From Sialis fuliginosa (taxonomy: Eukaryota > Arthropoda > Insecta > Megaloptera > Sialidae), in assembly GCA_961205875.1 (NCBI GenBank), contig OY540810.1, positions 3,224,001-3,288,000 on the forward strand: DNA of 64,000 bases, in the 5' to 3' direction. Positions 20,011-32,475 of the stretch are shown here, one piece after another; position 1 is the stretch's first letter, and every line of letters starts with the position of its first letter. The position numbers and the translations under genes were made by a program. The notes beneath the pieces were generated by a model that worked only from the letters and a program-made list of their open reading frames with translations, did not search any database and was not told where the DNA came from.

Positions 20011-22384
20011 ATGAGTTCGTTTTCGAGAAGAAAACCCAGTAATAATTATAGTAATATGTCGCGAAATCAACGTAAACTATTTTGTTTTACGTGTAAACAA
20101 GATTATTATATTCTAAGTAAGAATTCATTGTTTACTTTTTACATTCCTACTACTTACTTTAAAATTAGTATTTTTATTAATAATTTATTTAATTTATTTT
20201 ACAGGAGATAATTTTTTGAACTATCATAAAAATGGTACAGATGGAATGCCATTTAAAAGAGGTATGTATATAGTTACCTATATCACTTATTAAAAATGCT
20301 GGTTTTAGGTTTTTCTGTTGCAGAAAATATCTCTAGAAATTATGGTCGAATTCCAATGATATTAGAATGTAAACATTCAGTTTGTGAAATGTGTGTTCGT
20401 AAAGAAGTAATGTGTTCCAAGAAAGTTGTTTGCGGTCAGTGTAAAATTATAAGCTGTGTAGATCCAAATAATATGAAAGACATTAAAAAACATTTTCCAT
20501 ATAATTACTACTATATTGGATTATTAATGATGGAATCATCAGTTCCAGTTAAAGATGATTTGGGTGGTATAGCATTCCAACAACAACAACAAAAAAGTCA
20601 ATCAAAACGTATGTATATATCTAAAATGTAATAGTAGTGATTTTAAAATATAAATAATAACAATTTAATTCTGTAAACGTCAGAATTTATTGAACATAAA
20701 AGAAAATGCAAGCTTTTGATTCACAGAATTATCGTCAGGCTTTTATAAGGAATAAAAATTTGAGAAAGATGTCGTTATCTTAATAATATTCATATAGCTA
20801 CGGGAATAATATTGAAATAATGACATCTTTCTTAAATTTGTATTCCTTCTAAAAGCCTAATGATGATTCTGTGAATCGAAAGCTTGCATTTTCTTTTATC
20901 TTCAAAAAAATAAGTAGGCGCAAGGATGCAATGCGTCACTTGTAATCATCCAATGCGTCACGTTTGGCGCATGCGCCATGGTTTGGCCACCCCTGTTCTA
21001 AACTGTCAATAAACGCCATGAAAATGTGAGTTTGATACCCTGTTTTAAATTGCTTGCAAGCTAACGATTTTTAGTTATTTTCTTTATAATACCAGACATA
21101 AGACATAAATAAATGAATGTTTGAGAAGTGATTTTATGCATGATTATTTTATCGCAAACGCAGAACTCACAGTTTTAAATACAAATGTTCACATATGTGA
21201 CTAAGTTATATACAGGTGAGTTTTGTATCTTGAGACTGCAAATATCAGGAAAAATAAGGACTTTTAGTTTTACGGAAGTGCAGGCTTTAAGGTCATTTTG
21301 GAGTCAACAAATTTTTTTCAAATGGATACCTATTTTTCTTTTTCAGATTTGTGTTTTGCAAAAAAAAGAAACAACTTTTCTGTTTTTAAAAAAATTTTAC
21401 GTGTTTTTTTTTAATTTGTTAAAAAAAATTTTTTTGGCTTTTAAAAATTTTCAAATTATTTTTCTAGGTCATTTTTTTAGTGTGTAGTCCTCTTAATGCT
21501 GAGATTCTGCACCTTTGAATAACATTAACAGATTTTACTTAAACAAATTTTTAGCTCCATGAACTCTTTTTTATAATTCCATAGCTAAATAAAATTTCAA
21601 ACTGTAAATAGCATTAAAAATTACAAATTTAAAAACTTTAAAACAGAGCTTTGAATATTGCCCTTATTTTATGAATATTTTAATCTCTTAATTATTTTAA
21701 TGAGTGTGTTTTAAATTTACATTAATTGTCAATTTTTTAAATTTTGTTTCAGAGATATGTATTGAATGTAAAAAAACACCTGCAGTACACCTCTGCAAAG
21801 AATGTGAATTATCTTTATGCGGCCAGTGCTTCAAAATTATTCACAAGCCATCAGTTTTTAATGGTCACCAAGCGATGCCTATAGATACAGCTCTATTAGA
21901 ATTATTACCTATATGCACTGAACACGCAAATGAAAAATTGAATCTTTATTGTAAGCAGTGCGAAACTCGCATTTGTAAGAATTGCGCTCTCGGTCTACAT
22001 ATTGGGCACGTGCATAAGAATATTCTTGAAAAGGTAAGAAGAGAAAGTATCTTTGTTTTAATTGCAGGGGTTTCAATTTGTTTCTAAAAAAAATTAACTT
22101 ATCGCGGTTTTGATATTTAACAATATTTAAAGTACATACCTTAAAATCAGGGACTTGAACTGGAATTTATTTATGGTTCGGGTTCAAACATAAATTTCGG
22201 TTCGGATAGAACTTTCATTAACATTTTTATCGAGTTTTATATTTTCATGTACATATACCATGCTCGTTAATTTATTTTTCTAATATAAAAATATTTTTTA
22301 CAGAACCAAGCAGTGTTACCGCAGATTAAAGAAAAGTTTGAAACTGTCAAAGAGGTGCATAGACAAATACTGTCAACGCAAAAG
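20011..22384 (+). CDS. RING - double B-box - coiled-coil protein, N-terminal part
   Basis: Five exons join into 270 codons with no stop: 20011-20116, 20205-20261, 20324-20608, 21753-22033, 22304-22384. All have GT donors and AG acceptors. The RING ligands appear in C3HC4 order: C25, C28, C70, H72, C75, C78, C91, C94. The C28-C70 gap (41) is slightly long. Exon 4 encodes two B-boxes: CIEC...CKEC...CGQC...H, then CTEH...CKQC...CKNC...H. Exon 5 starts a Lys/Glu-rich helix, as in the coiled coil of TRIM proteins. Such proteins are usually E3 ubiquitin ligases. RNF17/Qin, a Tudor-domain piRNA factor, has the same RING plus B-box start, so that identity is possible but no Tudor domain is visible here. 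An in-frame ATG at 19972 could add 13 residues. No further exon is seen before the minus-strand gene ending at 24861, so the remainder lies beyond a long intron or in exons I missed. Confidence 0.85.
20690..20906. repeat. Foldback repeat in the third intron of the RING/B-box gene
   Basis: Arm AAAAGAAAATGCAAGCTTTT near 20698 pairs with the complement ending near 20900. The arms (about 90 bp) hold several mismatches around GATTCACAGAATTATCGTCAGG, and the loop is short. It would form a hairpin in the pre-mRNA of the gene. Confidence 0.8.
21010..21104. mobile_element. Worn fragment of the TGTCCGGTATC MITE
   Basis: The end TTTATAATACCAGACATAAG and the preceding GCTAACGATTTTTAGTTATT correspond to the right part of 16829-17148 with many changes. 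It is intronic and much older than the two full copies. Confidence 0.5.
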
Positions 22385-24860
22385 GTATGTTGTGTTTTCA
22401 AACTATGATAATAGAAATGCATGATTGGGAAAAACAAAAAACGTAATTTTATAAAAACAACACTTTATTCTTAAATTTACATTTTACACATATTATAAAA
22501 ACAAAGTATTTCTTAATACTAATTTATAATTTAATAAATAATTCAGGTGTGAGTTTAGTGATCTTTAAAAACTCAGAAAATAATAATTAAATCTTTATTA
22601 ATTATTATAATTTCAAGAAAAGGCATTTTCCCAAAAGAGATAGAAAATTGACTAGAGAAAATGTATGTTTTTAAAATTCTTTTAAGTTTTAGCTCAAGCA
22701 AGTTAAAGTTGGCACTGTAGCGTAAATATAATCTAAATTCTCTCAGTTTACATTTTTTACAGTCAATTGTACAAATTAATAAAGTTCTTACTAAAATACT
22801 TTTTCAAAACAAATTAATTTAAATGTGTTAACAATTAATGCATTTTTACTCTATATTTTACAAGAATTTTATTCTTAGAACTAAAAATAGAAGTTATAAA
22901 ATTTAATAAATAGTATTTTTGAATATTTGTGTGTTTGCTATAAATTTGAGGAAATCATTCTTTACTAATACTAATGCCAAAAAATATTTCTAAAACAAAA
23001 AAAGTAAGCGAAACTTCAGATTACATTGTACAAGCAGATTTCATAGTTTTGTTTGTTGGTAATAGATTATTTTATATTGTGTATGTATATTATTGTATAT
23101 GCTTTATGTGTGTTTGAACGGTATTTAATCAGTGAAATATATAAGACCGCCAATACATTGTATAATGTTATAACGAATATAATATATTATATTAATAAAC
23201 TTATTATGTTTAACAACATATAACTAATTATTATTTTTTCTAGTGAATACGTTATAAATCGTCGGTATTCCCTATAATATAAATTATTATACAGTTTGAA
23301 ATAAGTATAATACAAAATTTCAAAGAAACTTAATCATCTCGTGGCTAATTTTTACAAATTAATGTGGAGTTATCATAAACTTTAGTGAACCCTATTTTTC
23401 GAAACGGAACTACTAAATCTAAATTTATTATTATTAATGATCAATTGATATTACAATGTATTGACAGTCGCGTATATTTCATTATTTGAGTACTATTCAA
23501 TCACTGACATAAATCAAGTGCGCGCAACTCAAGTAAGTGTTGCCTTAAGTATTACCAACTTACAAAACTATGAAACCTGAGTGTACGACATAATTTAAAT
23601 TTTCACCAAAAAATATAAAACAGGTGTAACCAACTAAAGTGAAACAATCTACTATCTCTGAATTTCATTGCATAATATGAAAACAGATATTTAAAGATGT
23701 TATTTATTTTAAAAGAATTCTTATTTAAAATTTATTGTGATCGTTCAAAATAAAAATTCTAATCAATTGATAGATTACGATTAACTTGTTGGCCATCCCT
23801 GGTATAAAATAACAAATGGTCTTATGATTATAATACTATTACAAGCACTGTAAAATAAATTATCTATAGGTAGTTATTTAGATAATAATTCAACTAACAT
23901 TGTATTAATTATTGGCAATTATATGAGATTTTTTTAATATTAAATAATTCATATATTATGTCTTACAAACTAGAATGATGGGTAAAAAAATTTCTCCTGT
24001 TTGGCAACAACTCTGCTCTGATATAATGATTGTTGTAAAGTCTAGTTTCTGATATTCATCTCGTTTAAAATGACAAACTCGTGTCGTTAGAATTTAAAGC
24101 AATCTCGTCTGCAGGGCTGTAACTAATATAGACTATTTAACAAATATTTTACTATTCTGATTTCTGCGATTTATAGTTTTGGATTACTATATCATCAAAC
24201 TAAACTTTAAAGACTTTTTTATCCACCTGGCATATACTATTATGTACAAATTACAAGGATATAAACTTGCTTCTTTATATAAACATATATATATACTTCT
24301 TAAATAAAAAAAATTTATAAAATAATTTTTACAAGTACTGATTAACTTTGCTTAGAAATAATGTTTTATTATATCTGTTTTTGAATACACCACAGAAATA
24401 AAAGTTTTTCTCTGTATGTCAATTTTTATTTAAAGATTTTTTTTTCAAATATTTAAGTCTCAGTACCCTGCTGTTTTTTCTAATTCTCTATTAATTGTGG
24501 CATAATTTATCTTCTTAGAAATCATTGTTCATTTCATTTCAACCTGGGAAAAAATTTCAGATCTGAAGTGATCAAATAAGATCTTGATAGATCAACAGAA
24601 AACATTATATGACTTCTATTTCTGGGATGGATTGAATTTGTTATAGTTATTGAAACTAACAGTCTTTTTGCCTTACGAATATTGGCATTAATCTGAATTT
24701 AATTATTACCTAACAGGTTAGCTCTTATAATGTTTAAAAATATAAAACACTGTATTTTTTGTTGTTTTCTGTACTCTTTTATATTGCTCAAATATAGCAG
24801 TTTCTTTTTAATTTGTATAGGTTACCTGTCGTAAGAAATTAAATTGTTATTTACAAAAAT
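22385..24860. other. Long AT-rich stretch between two convergent genes
   Basis: No convincing exon on either strand. A fragment at 24545-24575 (CTGGGAAAAAATTTCAGATC) matches the end of the 9515-10215 palindrome. A minus-strand AATAAA at about 24425-24430 could serve as poly(A) signal of the chitin-binding gene, though it lies more than 400 bases past the stop. Confidence 0.4.
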
Positions 24861-26845
24861 CTATTCAATTTTTTCTGTTGTCGTAAAGTCTTTTTCATCA
24901 TCAGCTCTATCTTGTATTTCATTTACGTTTTGTAAACCCTGCAGCGTTTCCTCATTATCTTCCTCTTCTTTTTCATCTTTTTCTTTCAAATTACCTTTAC
25001 CTTGTTTTTGTCTTCTCATCTTTTCTTCCATCTCTCTGAATTTCTGTGTCAAATACTGGTCTACTATAGGACCACTGTAGTCTTCTGGGAATTTTGGTTT
25101 TACGGGTAAGATGAATTTATAAAGTCTTTCATTCAAAACATACAATTGTGCTGTGCTAGCACATTTAACATTGTACCACCAATCACATGTTAAAGCTACT
25201 TGACTGAATATTGTACCATTTGGACACAAAAATGATGCTTGACCTCCATTTAAGTCGCAGTAATGCCAAACCTGAAATTATATTAATTGATATTTATTGG
25301 TAATTTAAAATATTTATACTTTAATACTTACTTGACAATTTGTGTCTGGATCTCCAAAGAAGCCTTTATATCTCTGTGTTTTGCAATCGAAATTTGTTTC
25401 AGGTATCTCGTAAAGGGCTGGATAATCTATACCTGGTTTTCCTGGAGTTCCTCCATCAGAAGTTTGTGCAGGGAAAACTTGAGTTGTTGTACCTTCATTA
25501 GCTGTATGTTGTACCACTTCAGGTTCTTGCTGTTCTATTTCCGGTTCTTGTATATTTATGATATCACTGTCTTTTGAATTTTCCACTTCATCTTCTAAAA
25601 TTTCTTCACCTTCACCTTCGTCTTCATCTTGATATACTGGTGCTGGCTCTCGATTAGCATTTTGTGGTCTATTGTTTTGTTGATTTTGTTGTTTTAATGC
25701 ATTCAAAAAGTTAACAAGTGTTTTAATACTTGTTCCAACATTATTTTGTGTCAACGTTTGTGGAATTGTATTAGTCTTTTGAAGATTTTTGATTAAATCT
25801 CCTATATTTGATGGATAATAGTTTGGTTGTACAGGACTATTGTGCCTTGAATAATCAGTATTTGACTGAACAGCAGTAGTTTGATGTGAATAGTCAGCCG
25901 GTATATGATATATATGTTCTGAACTTTTTATAGGTGCGGGCTTAGGGCGATACGTTTTAACAGGAATGTAAGTTTCATAAATTGGACTTGGAGTTACAAC
26001 AGTTTTATAATTAGATACTTCTATATTCCCTGGTTGGTATGTTTGTATAACGGTTTTAGTAGGAATGTACGGCTTAAATTTAGGACGCTCTTCTTTTTCT
26101 AGACCGATGTACCCTGTCTGTGGAAATCTGTTTTTGTAATTGTTGTGAATAAAATAGTTTTCATACGTCACTGCGGCTGGTTTCTGTGCAATAGGATTTT
26201 TGTAGTTTTGCGGAGGAGGTGACGGAACATATTGCGGGACTGAATTCAGCTGCGATAACTGTTTGTACTGTAACAGTTGATCGTAAATAGTACTGAAGTT
26301 AGGTGTGGGTGGCGCAGAGTGTGTATGATATTGTGGCGCAGAATTAGTTTGATATTGTTGTGCAATACTTTGAGTGTTTTGACGTAACATTGGTGTGAAA
26401 CCGCCCTGAAGTTTGTTATTTTCAGTGAATGGTGTGAAATTGTTGATTGACGATGCTCGTTGTGGTTGTGGTTGAGGTTGGTATGTTTTAACGACTGAAA
26501 ATTGTTCGATAGGTGAATATTTTAGTGGAGTTAACTGAGTAGGATTCTGTTTATTTAACCGATACGGATTTGGGATTGGCACAAGTTTGTATCGACCTGA
26601 CTGATAGTTGTGTTGTGGTATTTTCTGCGAGGATGAAAGTACATTATACTGAATCGATGGGTTCTCGTTGGACAGATAATATGAAGTATATGGGATTAGG
26701 CGACGTTGACGTTCTCCATTTGTGCTTTCGGCTATGACGATTGTTGCGTTTTCGATTTTTTCTGTTATTGGTTCTTCTGATGTTTCACTTGTTTCTTCGA
26801 TAGGTGCTTTCTCATGAGTCGTTATTGTGATGCAGTTAATGGTAT
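24861..26845 (-). CDS. CPAP1-like cuticular protein, one chitin-binding type-2 domain
   Basis: Two exons on the minus strand: 26845-25332 and 25271-24861, with a 60-base intron (GTAAGT...TTTCAG). The frame is continuous for about 641 codons to TAA. Exon one begins in mid-codon after a TTTCAG acceptor, so a first exon, expected to encode the signal peptide, is missing. The body is Pro/Gln/Tyr-rich with repeated words such as YIPTKTVIQTYQP and YIPVKTYRPKP, then an acidic patch (DEDEGEGEE). The peritrophin-A domain spans the intron: six cysteines in FDCK, NCQ, HYCD, FLCP, LTCDWW and VKC. A Lys/Glu-rich tail follows. Proteins of this class are secreted and bind chitin in cuticle or lining matrices. 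The domain is firm; the exact orthologue is unknown. The first visible exon extends above the GTG at 26582 that an ORF caller would pick, with clear coding sequence. Confidence 0.9.
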
Positions 26846-26997
26846 CTGAAATATAAAATAATTCTGTGTTAATATAATAAATAAAATAAAATTATAATAT
26901 ATTATTTAAGAAAATTAATTATGTAAGTTTACGCGTATATTATTTTTTTTTGTTTTATTTTTTATCATAGAACAAGAATACAAATTTATTTTTAGTT
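26846..26997. other. 5' intron of the chitin-binding gene
   Basis: On the minus strand a pyrimidine-rich tract and TTTCAG precede the exon at 26845, so this is intron. Its donor and the first exon were not located anywhere upstream in the window. Confidence 0.6.
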
Positions 26998-27005
26998 ATT
27001 TGAAG

Positions 27006-27329
27006 CAGGGCTTCGAACCGGAACTGAACCGAAAACTGGAAAAACCGTTATTTTTTTCCGGAACGAAAACCGGAACAGAACCGAAATAAAAATATCGGTT
27101 ATTACGGTTCAGTACATGTTAAAATACGCGCGTTAACATGATCTTATTTCCCACTTCAATTGTCGTTCGGACTATCATACAAGTACCTTAAAATGTTCTA
27201 AATTATGGTAGAAAATTTTTTTTTAATACAAATAATTTTTTTTAAATTAATCACTCGGAGCTAAACCGAAAAAACCGGAAAAACCGTTATTTTTTGCGGA
27301 ACGAAAACCGATAACGGTTCGAAGCCCTG
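27006..27329. mobile_element. hAT MITE, CAGGGCTTCGAACCG family
   Basis: The ends are CAGGGCTTCGAACCGGAACT and CGGTTCGAAGCCCTG. The duplication ATTTGAAG is exact at 26998-27005 and 27330-27337. The interior resembles 6451-6820 in inverted orientation and is again filled with CCGAAAACCGGAA-like words. It probably lies in the first intron of the chitin-binding gene. Confidence 0.93.
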
Positions 27330-27344
27330 ATTTGAAGCATCCGT

Positions 27345-28785
27345 ATTAAGTAAAATTCTGCATGCTTCTTTTGCATCCATATTTCTCGTAAACGGTTTAT
27401 CGTATAATAATAAGTAAAGTATATTTTTGTGTATTTTGTACCATATAATCTTATTCAAATATCTAACTCAGGAAAAAATTAAAAAACAAAAAAATACTAT
27501 ATAAAAATCGATGGGCCCACTGACCCCATACAGCCCTGATCTAAATTATAATTGCTTAATAAGATAAATCGATAACACTTACTAATACTAAACCCTGTAT
27601 CAAATATCATAACTTTAGCACAATGGATTCTCCAGATATTAAATAAAAACTAATTTCGAATAAAATCTTTGGAGGGCTGTAGCCCCCTTACGAAAAATTT
27701 AAATTACTGTTCAAGTTTGGCACGACAATACTGAATCACCGTGTATTATAATAATCAAATGGGAGGATCTTGGCTTTTGGGTGTAAATCGCGTCTATTTG
27801 GTCGTATTATCGGTCAACGTTTCGTCACACATTGCAGTAGACAGATAACATGATCAAACCGACGCGGCTTACACCCAGAAGCAAAGATCCATATCAAGAT
27901 CACCGCGGAAGCCTTGTATCACTACTAAGTTTGTGTTAAGCGAATATGAATGAAAACTGGAAGACCAGTTCTGCATTTGACTGTACGTTTCCTATATGGA
28001 ATAACAATAACGCCATCAGTATTACGTTATATTATCCATAACGATTTAATGATTAGTAATTACACGTGTATTTATGATGCGTTAAAGATTTCCTAGTTAA
28101 ATAATACGCCCTACATAATCTTTTATAAAAACACGCTGCATTTATTTATTTACCTAATTGGTAAGTGAATTTCTAAACGATTATTATACATTATTAGACG
28201 ATCTACTATACAAAAAAACTTGTCAGCTTACTTCCTACATGTCTATATTATAATATGTATTTTATACATATGTTTTCAATATTCAACGCACATTTTTAAT
28301 TTATAATCATCTCTGAACATACGTCAAAATCTGTTAAATAAGTTAAAATATCGTTTTGAATCTGAATTTTATTTCCAAAAACCAGTGGACACCCTGAAAT
28401 AAAATCCTAAAAAAAACGCAATTCCTGTAGAATCACACTCATAATAATTAAAGTCATTTGCAATAACATAAAAAATATGCAATATTAGAAATACCTACAA
28501 AATATCTATAATGAGACTATTAAAATGTGGTATAAACATATATTACGCGCACTTTGCCTTGATCGATCATTTACGATATTTTAATTTATTTAACAGATTT
28601 TGGCATATGTTCACAAGGAAGTACATAAAAAAAGTCTACAATTAAAAAAAAAAATTTACCCTAGGACGTTGTCTCATTAAAGGACGAGCTTTTCCAGTTT
28701 TTTCAAAAATGGCCGATTATAGGTGCAAAAATCAAATTTTATTTTTGAAAATTTTATCACGTATTTGTAACATGAAAATACATTT
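27345..28785. other. AT-rich stretch with one imperfect hairpin
   Basis: 27762-27890: GGATCTTGGCTTTTGGGTGT pairs imperfectly with ACACCCAGAAGCAAAGATCC about 90 bases later, suggesting a small foldback element. ACCAGTGGACACCCTG near 28381 looks like an isolated end of the CAGGGTGTCCAC type. No coding exon is seen. Confidence 0.45.
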
Positions 28786-29573
28786 TGCTTCCTCGCAATA
28801 TCGAAGATACGAGAAGCTATGTGATCGTTTCAGATTGAGACAAAAAAAAAGTTCTCCAATTTCAAAATTTTAAATTTATTTATCCGTTTCACGTCAAGAC
28901 AAACACTTTTCGTTCCGTGTCTGTCTGTCTGTCCGTGTGTCCGTCCGTCCGTCCGTCTGTCCCCTGAATCCTTGTCACACGCATAACTCATGAACCACTG
29001 AACCGATATTATTGAAACTTGGTCGGATGGTTGGGTTTGGTTTGAGGACGGTCCCATTTCAAAATCATCAAAATCGTGTGTAAGGGGGAGGGGTGACACC
29101 CCAAAATATTTCTTTTTTCAAGATATCTCAAGAACGACACATGTTACGAGAAAATTTTATAGAATATTTTTTGTAGAGAATTAAATTTCCTATAATATGG
29201 GTCTACTACATTTGTTGTAAAATATTCCCTTACAAAGATTTATCTAAATTAATTTTAAAAATTCGTGTTTTGTTTTGTCTAAATTGATATTTGATTGGAT
29301 ATATTAAGTGTCATTTTGACGTTTTAAATGTCACTTTGGCGTTTTAAATGTCACTTTGACGTTTTAAATGTCATTTTGACATTTGCATAAATTTAGATTT
29401 AGATTGAAATTGTCAAAAAATTAAAAATATATGAAAAAATATTCAGGTGCGTTTTAAGAAAAAGTTCGAACTAAGATTTTTTAGTAAAATTTGTATAAAA
29501 ATTAAATGGTTAACCAATGCCAGGCAATTTATCTGAACACTATCGGTTTTAGTGAATTTAGCACGAGGAAGCA
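28786..29573 (-). mobile_element. TGCTTCCTCG-ended repeat element, copy 3
   Basis: Complete inverted relative of 3832-4561: TGCTTCCTCGCAATATCGAA on the left, CACGAGGAAGCA on the right. It contains a duplicated TGTCACTTTGACGTTTTAAA block near 29310-29370 that copy 1 lacks. An 89-codon frame at 28830-29099 parallels the shadow frames in the other copies. Confidence 0.8.
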
Positions 29574-30309
29574 CTGTGCATTTACTTGGCAGATGTTTTT
29601 TCTCTTTTTTTCGTAAAAATCCTTTCATTTTTACGTTAATTATTGCATTATTAGTGATAAAAAAAGTTTTTCGAATTTTTTTTATTTTTGAGTTTAGGAT
29701 GTGTTTGAAAAGTAACGCTACCTATGCAGTTCTATAGTATATTAACTTATAAGTATTTTATTTATTTATTTTATTTTGCCTACGACCTATAAAACCGGAG
29801 ATATTTCAAAAAAAGTGTACCGATACACTCGAAATGTATCAAAAATGCACAATAATGCAATTTTCTCGGGACGCACATGGCCGATTTTTCCAAATTTTTG
29901 ATTTTCAACTAATCTTGGAACATGTAAAGAGAAAATCCAAAAAAATCTAACTTGATTAGTTTCTAAATAATAGTTTTTGTATTGTTATATAAATGAATTG
30001 ATACAAAAAACTAAACCAAATTGAGTAAACATTTGATAAATTCACTTTCAGATGTAGGGTACACAAAAAACGTAAGATCACTTTCTTGTTGTGTCAAGAT
30101 TGCGTGCGCAGAACGCATATATTCATGTGTTTTGCGTCAAACTGTATGACACTTTTGTTTGTTTTGTACAAGGTTTATTTTTCCGGTAGTGGTGCTGTCA
30201 ACAATGCTCTAGATACTAGACCTATGCAATTAGAATGTGTGTTATTATTGTATATGTGCAATAGAAAATTCTATTTTTATTTTTATTATTGGATATCACG
30301 AATCAAACA
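29574..30309. other. AT-rich stretch, no gene seen
   Basis: Several short open frames (29552, 30086, 30237) are low-complexity or run into repeat sequence. No splice-supported exon. Confidence 0.4.
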
Positions 30310-30580
30310 TTTATACAGGATGTTCCAGATCACTATGTTTTACGCCCAAAACATTGAAGATAGAGTTATATGATAAAAAATGTACTATATATATCGACCC
30401 TAAAGAATTTCAGGAAAATATTTTCAACTCCCAAAACCTACATACAAGTAGGCATAATTTTAAAGTTTATAAAAAAATAAGAAACTTTTGTAAAAAAAAA
30501 TAATTATACTTTCAATTGTTTAGAAAATATGGCGACTTGTTCCCAAATTTTAGGGTTTTACTAAATGTGCTCTAGTTTCG
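30310..30580 (+). mobile_element. Dispersed repeat with ACAGGATGTTCC end, copy 1
   Basis: It starts ATACAGGATGTTCCAGATCA and runs to AGGGTTTTACTAAATGTGCT. The inverted partner is at 34755-35108. ACAGGGTGTTCC-type termini are common in arthropod DNA repeats. The class is not determined. Confidence 0.6.
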
Positions 30581-30889
30581 TTAAATATTAATGAAATTTT
30601 AATTTTAATTTTTTTTTTAGAAAGTAGAAATAATGATTATTTGAGATTTGGATAGTTTAAAGTGTCATACGCGACATATCGAAAATACGAAAGTTCAATT
30701 GGGGATAATTCAAAAATTTTAAATAGAATGATATACATACATATCAATGAGTACTATCTTAAAAAATATATTTAAATTAACAACGGGCGACGAGACATTC
30801 TTAATTTATATTTTTTAAGTCCGCCGCTGAATATATATAATAATATAAGTATATACATATTTCATGTAGCTATCATATACACCTATCCC

Positions 30890-31349
30890 CCGATTTACAC
30901 GGTAGATACGTTCTGCACAAAACCGTGTAAACTGAAATCTTCGATTTTGCTAAGTAAAATCGTGTAAAACGAAAAAAAAAACAAAATGTGCATGATTCAG
31001 TAATTTATTGAAGTAAAACAAAAGTCAGACATCTTGGAAAACTCAAAATTTTTCTTAGCTCATAAAACAACAAACATATGAAAGTAATATAAGTAGATAT
31101 TTAATTTATTTTACATTAGGAACAATGATGAAGATTACCGGTATTCCCCTAAATGTATATTTTACAAGCCCGGGAATCCCCTGTTCTTTTCATCAGGTTA
31201 CCGAAGGAAAAACATTCAAAAATGCCATCAAATCTTTGTATATGGAGCGGAATAAACATTTTTACTAGTTTTTTGAAAATTGTCAATTTATAAATCGTGT
31301 AAAAGCGAAATCGTGTAAAACCAGTGCCGTGTAAATCGGGGGATAGGTG
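30890..31349. mobile_element. Pogo/Tigger-type MITE, CACCTATCCCCCGATTTACA ends, copy 1
   Basis: The ends CACCTATCCCCCGATTTACA and TGTAAATCGGGGGATAGGTG are exact complements. A TA precedes, but the right flank is CA. Words such as CCGTGTAAA and ATCGTGTAAAA recur near both ends. Second copy at 54875-55318. Confidence 0.85.
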
Positions 31350-31639
31350 CAATATCCAATTTCCACAATTTCTACTGACTGACTAAAATAAACACATTGA
31401 TTAAAATATTATTAGAATTCAAAATGATCCTATTAATTGAAGTGAAAGTTTTTTTTGGTGCATACGTATTTTACTACGTCCCTCTATCATTAATGTTGAA
31501 CCGGGTGTTTAACCGAGAAAGTAAATAATGCACATATGTAAATTTATTAGAAAAGAGATGCCCGTGCGTTACAGATGTCGCTTGACATTGAACTAGTGAT
31601 TTATAGAATTATGTTAGTTTCTCTGCGAAATGCAGTTGA

Positions 31640-31775
31640 TGGTAGTTCGATGAATATGAGTACGTTTACACAGCGCCGTTATTCCGGTTTTACTATAACC
31701 GATGTAGTTAAACCGTTTCAAGTGGTGCTGTTTACACATACGAGAATAAGTGACGTGAGCTGGAATTATAATTCC
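31640..31775. repeat. Dispersed repeat, inverted partner of 17545-17680
   Basis: AGTACGTTTACACAGCGCCG through AGCTGGAATTATAATTCC. The 107-codon frame at 31575-31898 is formed mainly by this repeat and is not a gene. Confidence 0.7.
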
Positions 31776-32149
31776 GATTTAAAATACGCTATAAGTTTGA
31801 TGGTGTACCAACAAGAAATGTCAAAAATATTTCGTCTTTTTTATGTCCCACAAATCACGTTTCTTTTGTTTTCCATCTCTTCGTCTCAGGTGTTTTAACT
31901 ATATTTTAACTGACGACGCTTTTTCAAATGTTAATGCGAAGTGCATTACGATGAAATCCCTATACTCCGTAGATACTTATATTTTTTGAGGTTGGCTAAA
32001 TAGGTATAACTATGTCCATGCAGTTTACACGCATTTTTATTCCTGCTCTATTCCGGTTTACTTATGCTATTCTCGTAGACCAAGAGGAATAGCATAACAT
32101 TATATTTAAAAATTTCAATAACTTCAGAAAGGTTCAAGTTTTATTCGAT

Positions 32150-32475
32150 AGGTGGCAGACTGACCATAAATAATGTAGTCCCAAGGTATATAAAGATAAG
32201 GTAGTCTCATCAACTCCTCGCGGAAATTAACGTCACTTGGGGGTTGGGGGATGTATTCAAATCCTATAAATGTATAAGTAATAGAATATCAGTTACAAAA
32301 AAATTCATTTATTTATTCTTGTTTTCGTATTTTTCAATATTTTAACAACACATACCATCAAATAAGTACAAATTCGACATTGCAAAATCATAAAAAACTG
32401 TTACAGATAATTTGGTCTATTCGGGAAGTGTCATTTTTACTATTCTTAAGTTGACAGTACGTTCTGTGATTCTAA
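32150..32475. repeat. Dispersed repeat related to 63640-63900
   Basis: AAGTACAAATTCGACATTGC and the flanking CTTGTTTTCGTATTTTTCAA match, in inverted order, the foldback and its right flank at 63640-63850. This copy is less symmetric. Confidence 0.6.

Noticed and set aside
24844..25577. Plus-strand frames of 78 and 96 codons
   Set aside because: They are antisense shadows of the chitin-binding gene exons.
31575..31898. 107-codon plus-strand frame
   Set aside because: Its central part is a dispersed repeat that also occurs inverted at 17545-17680. There are no splice signals or motif.
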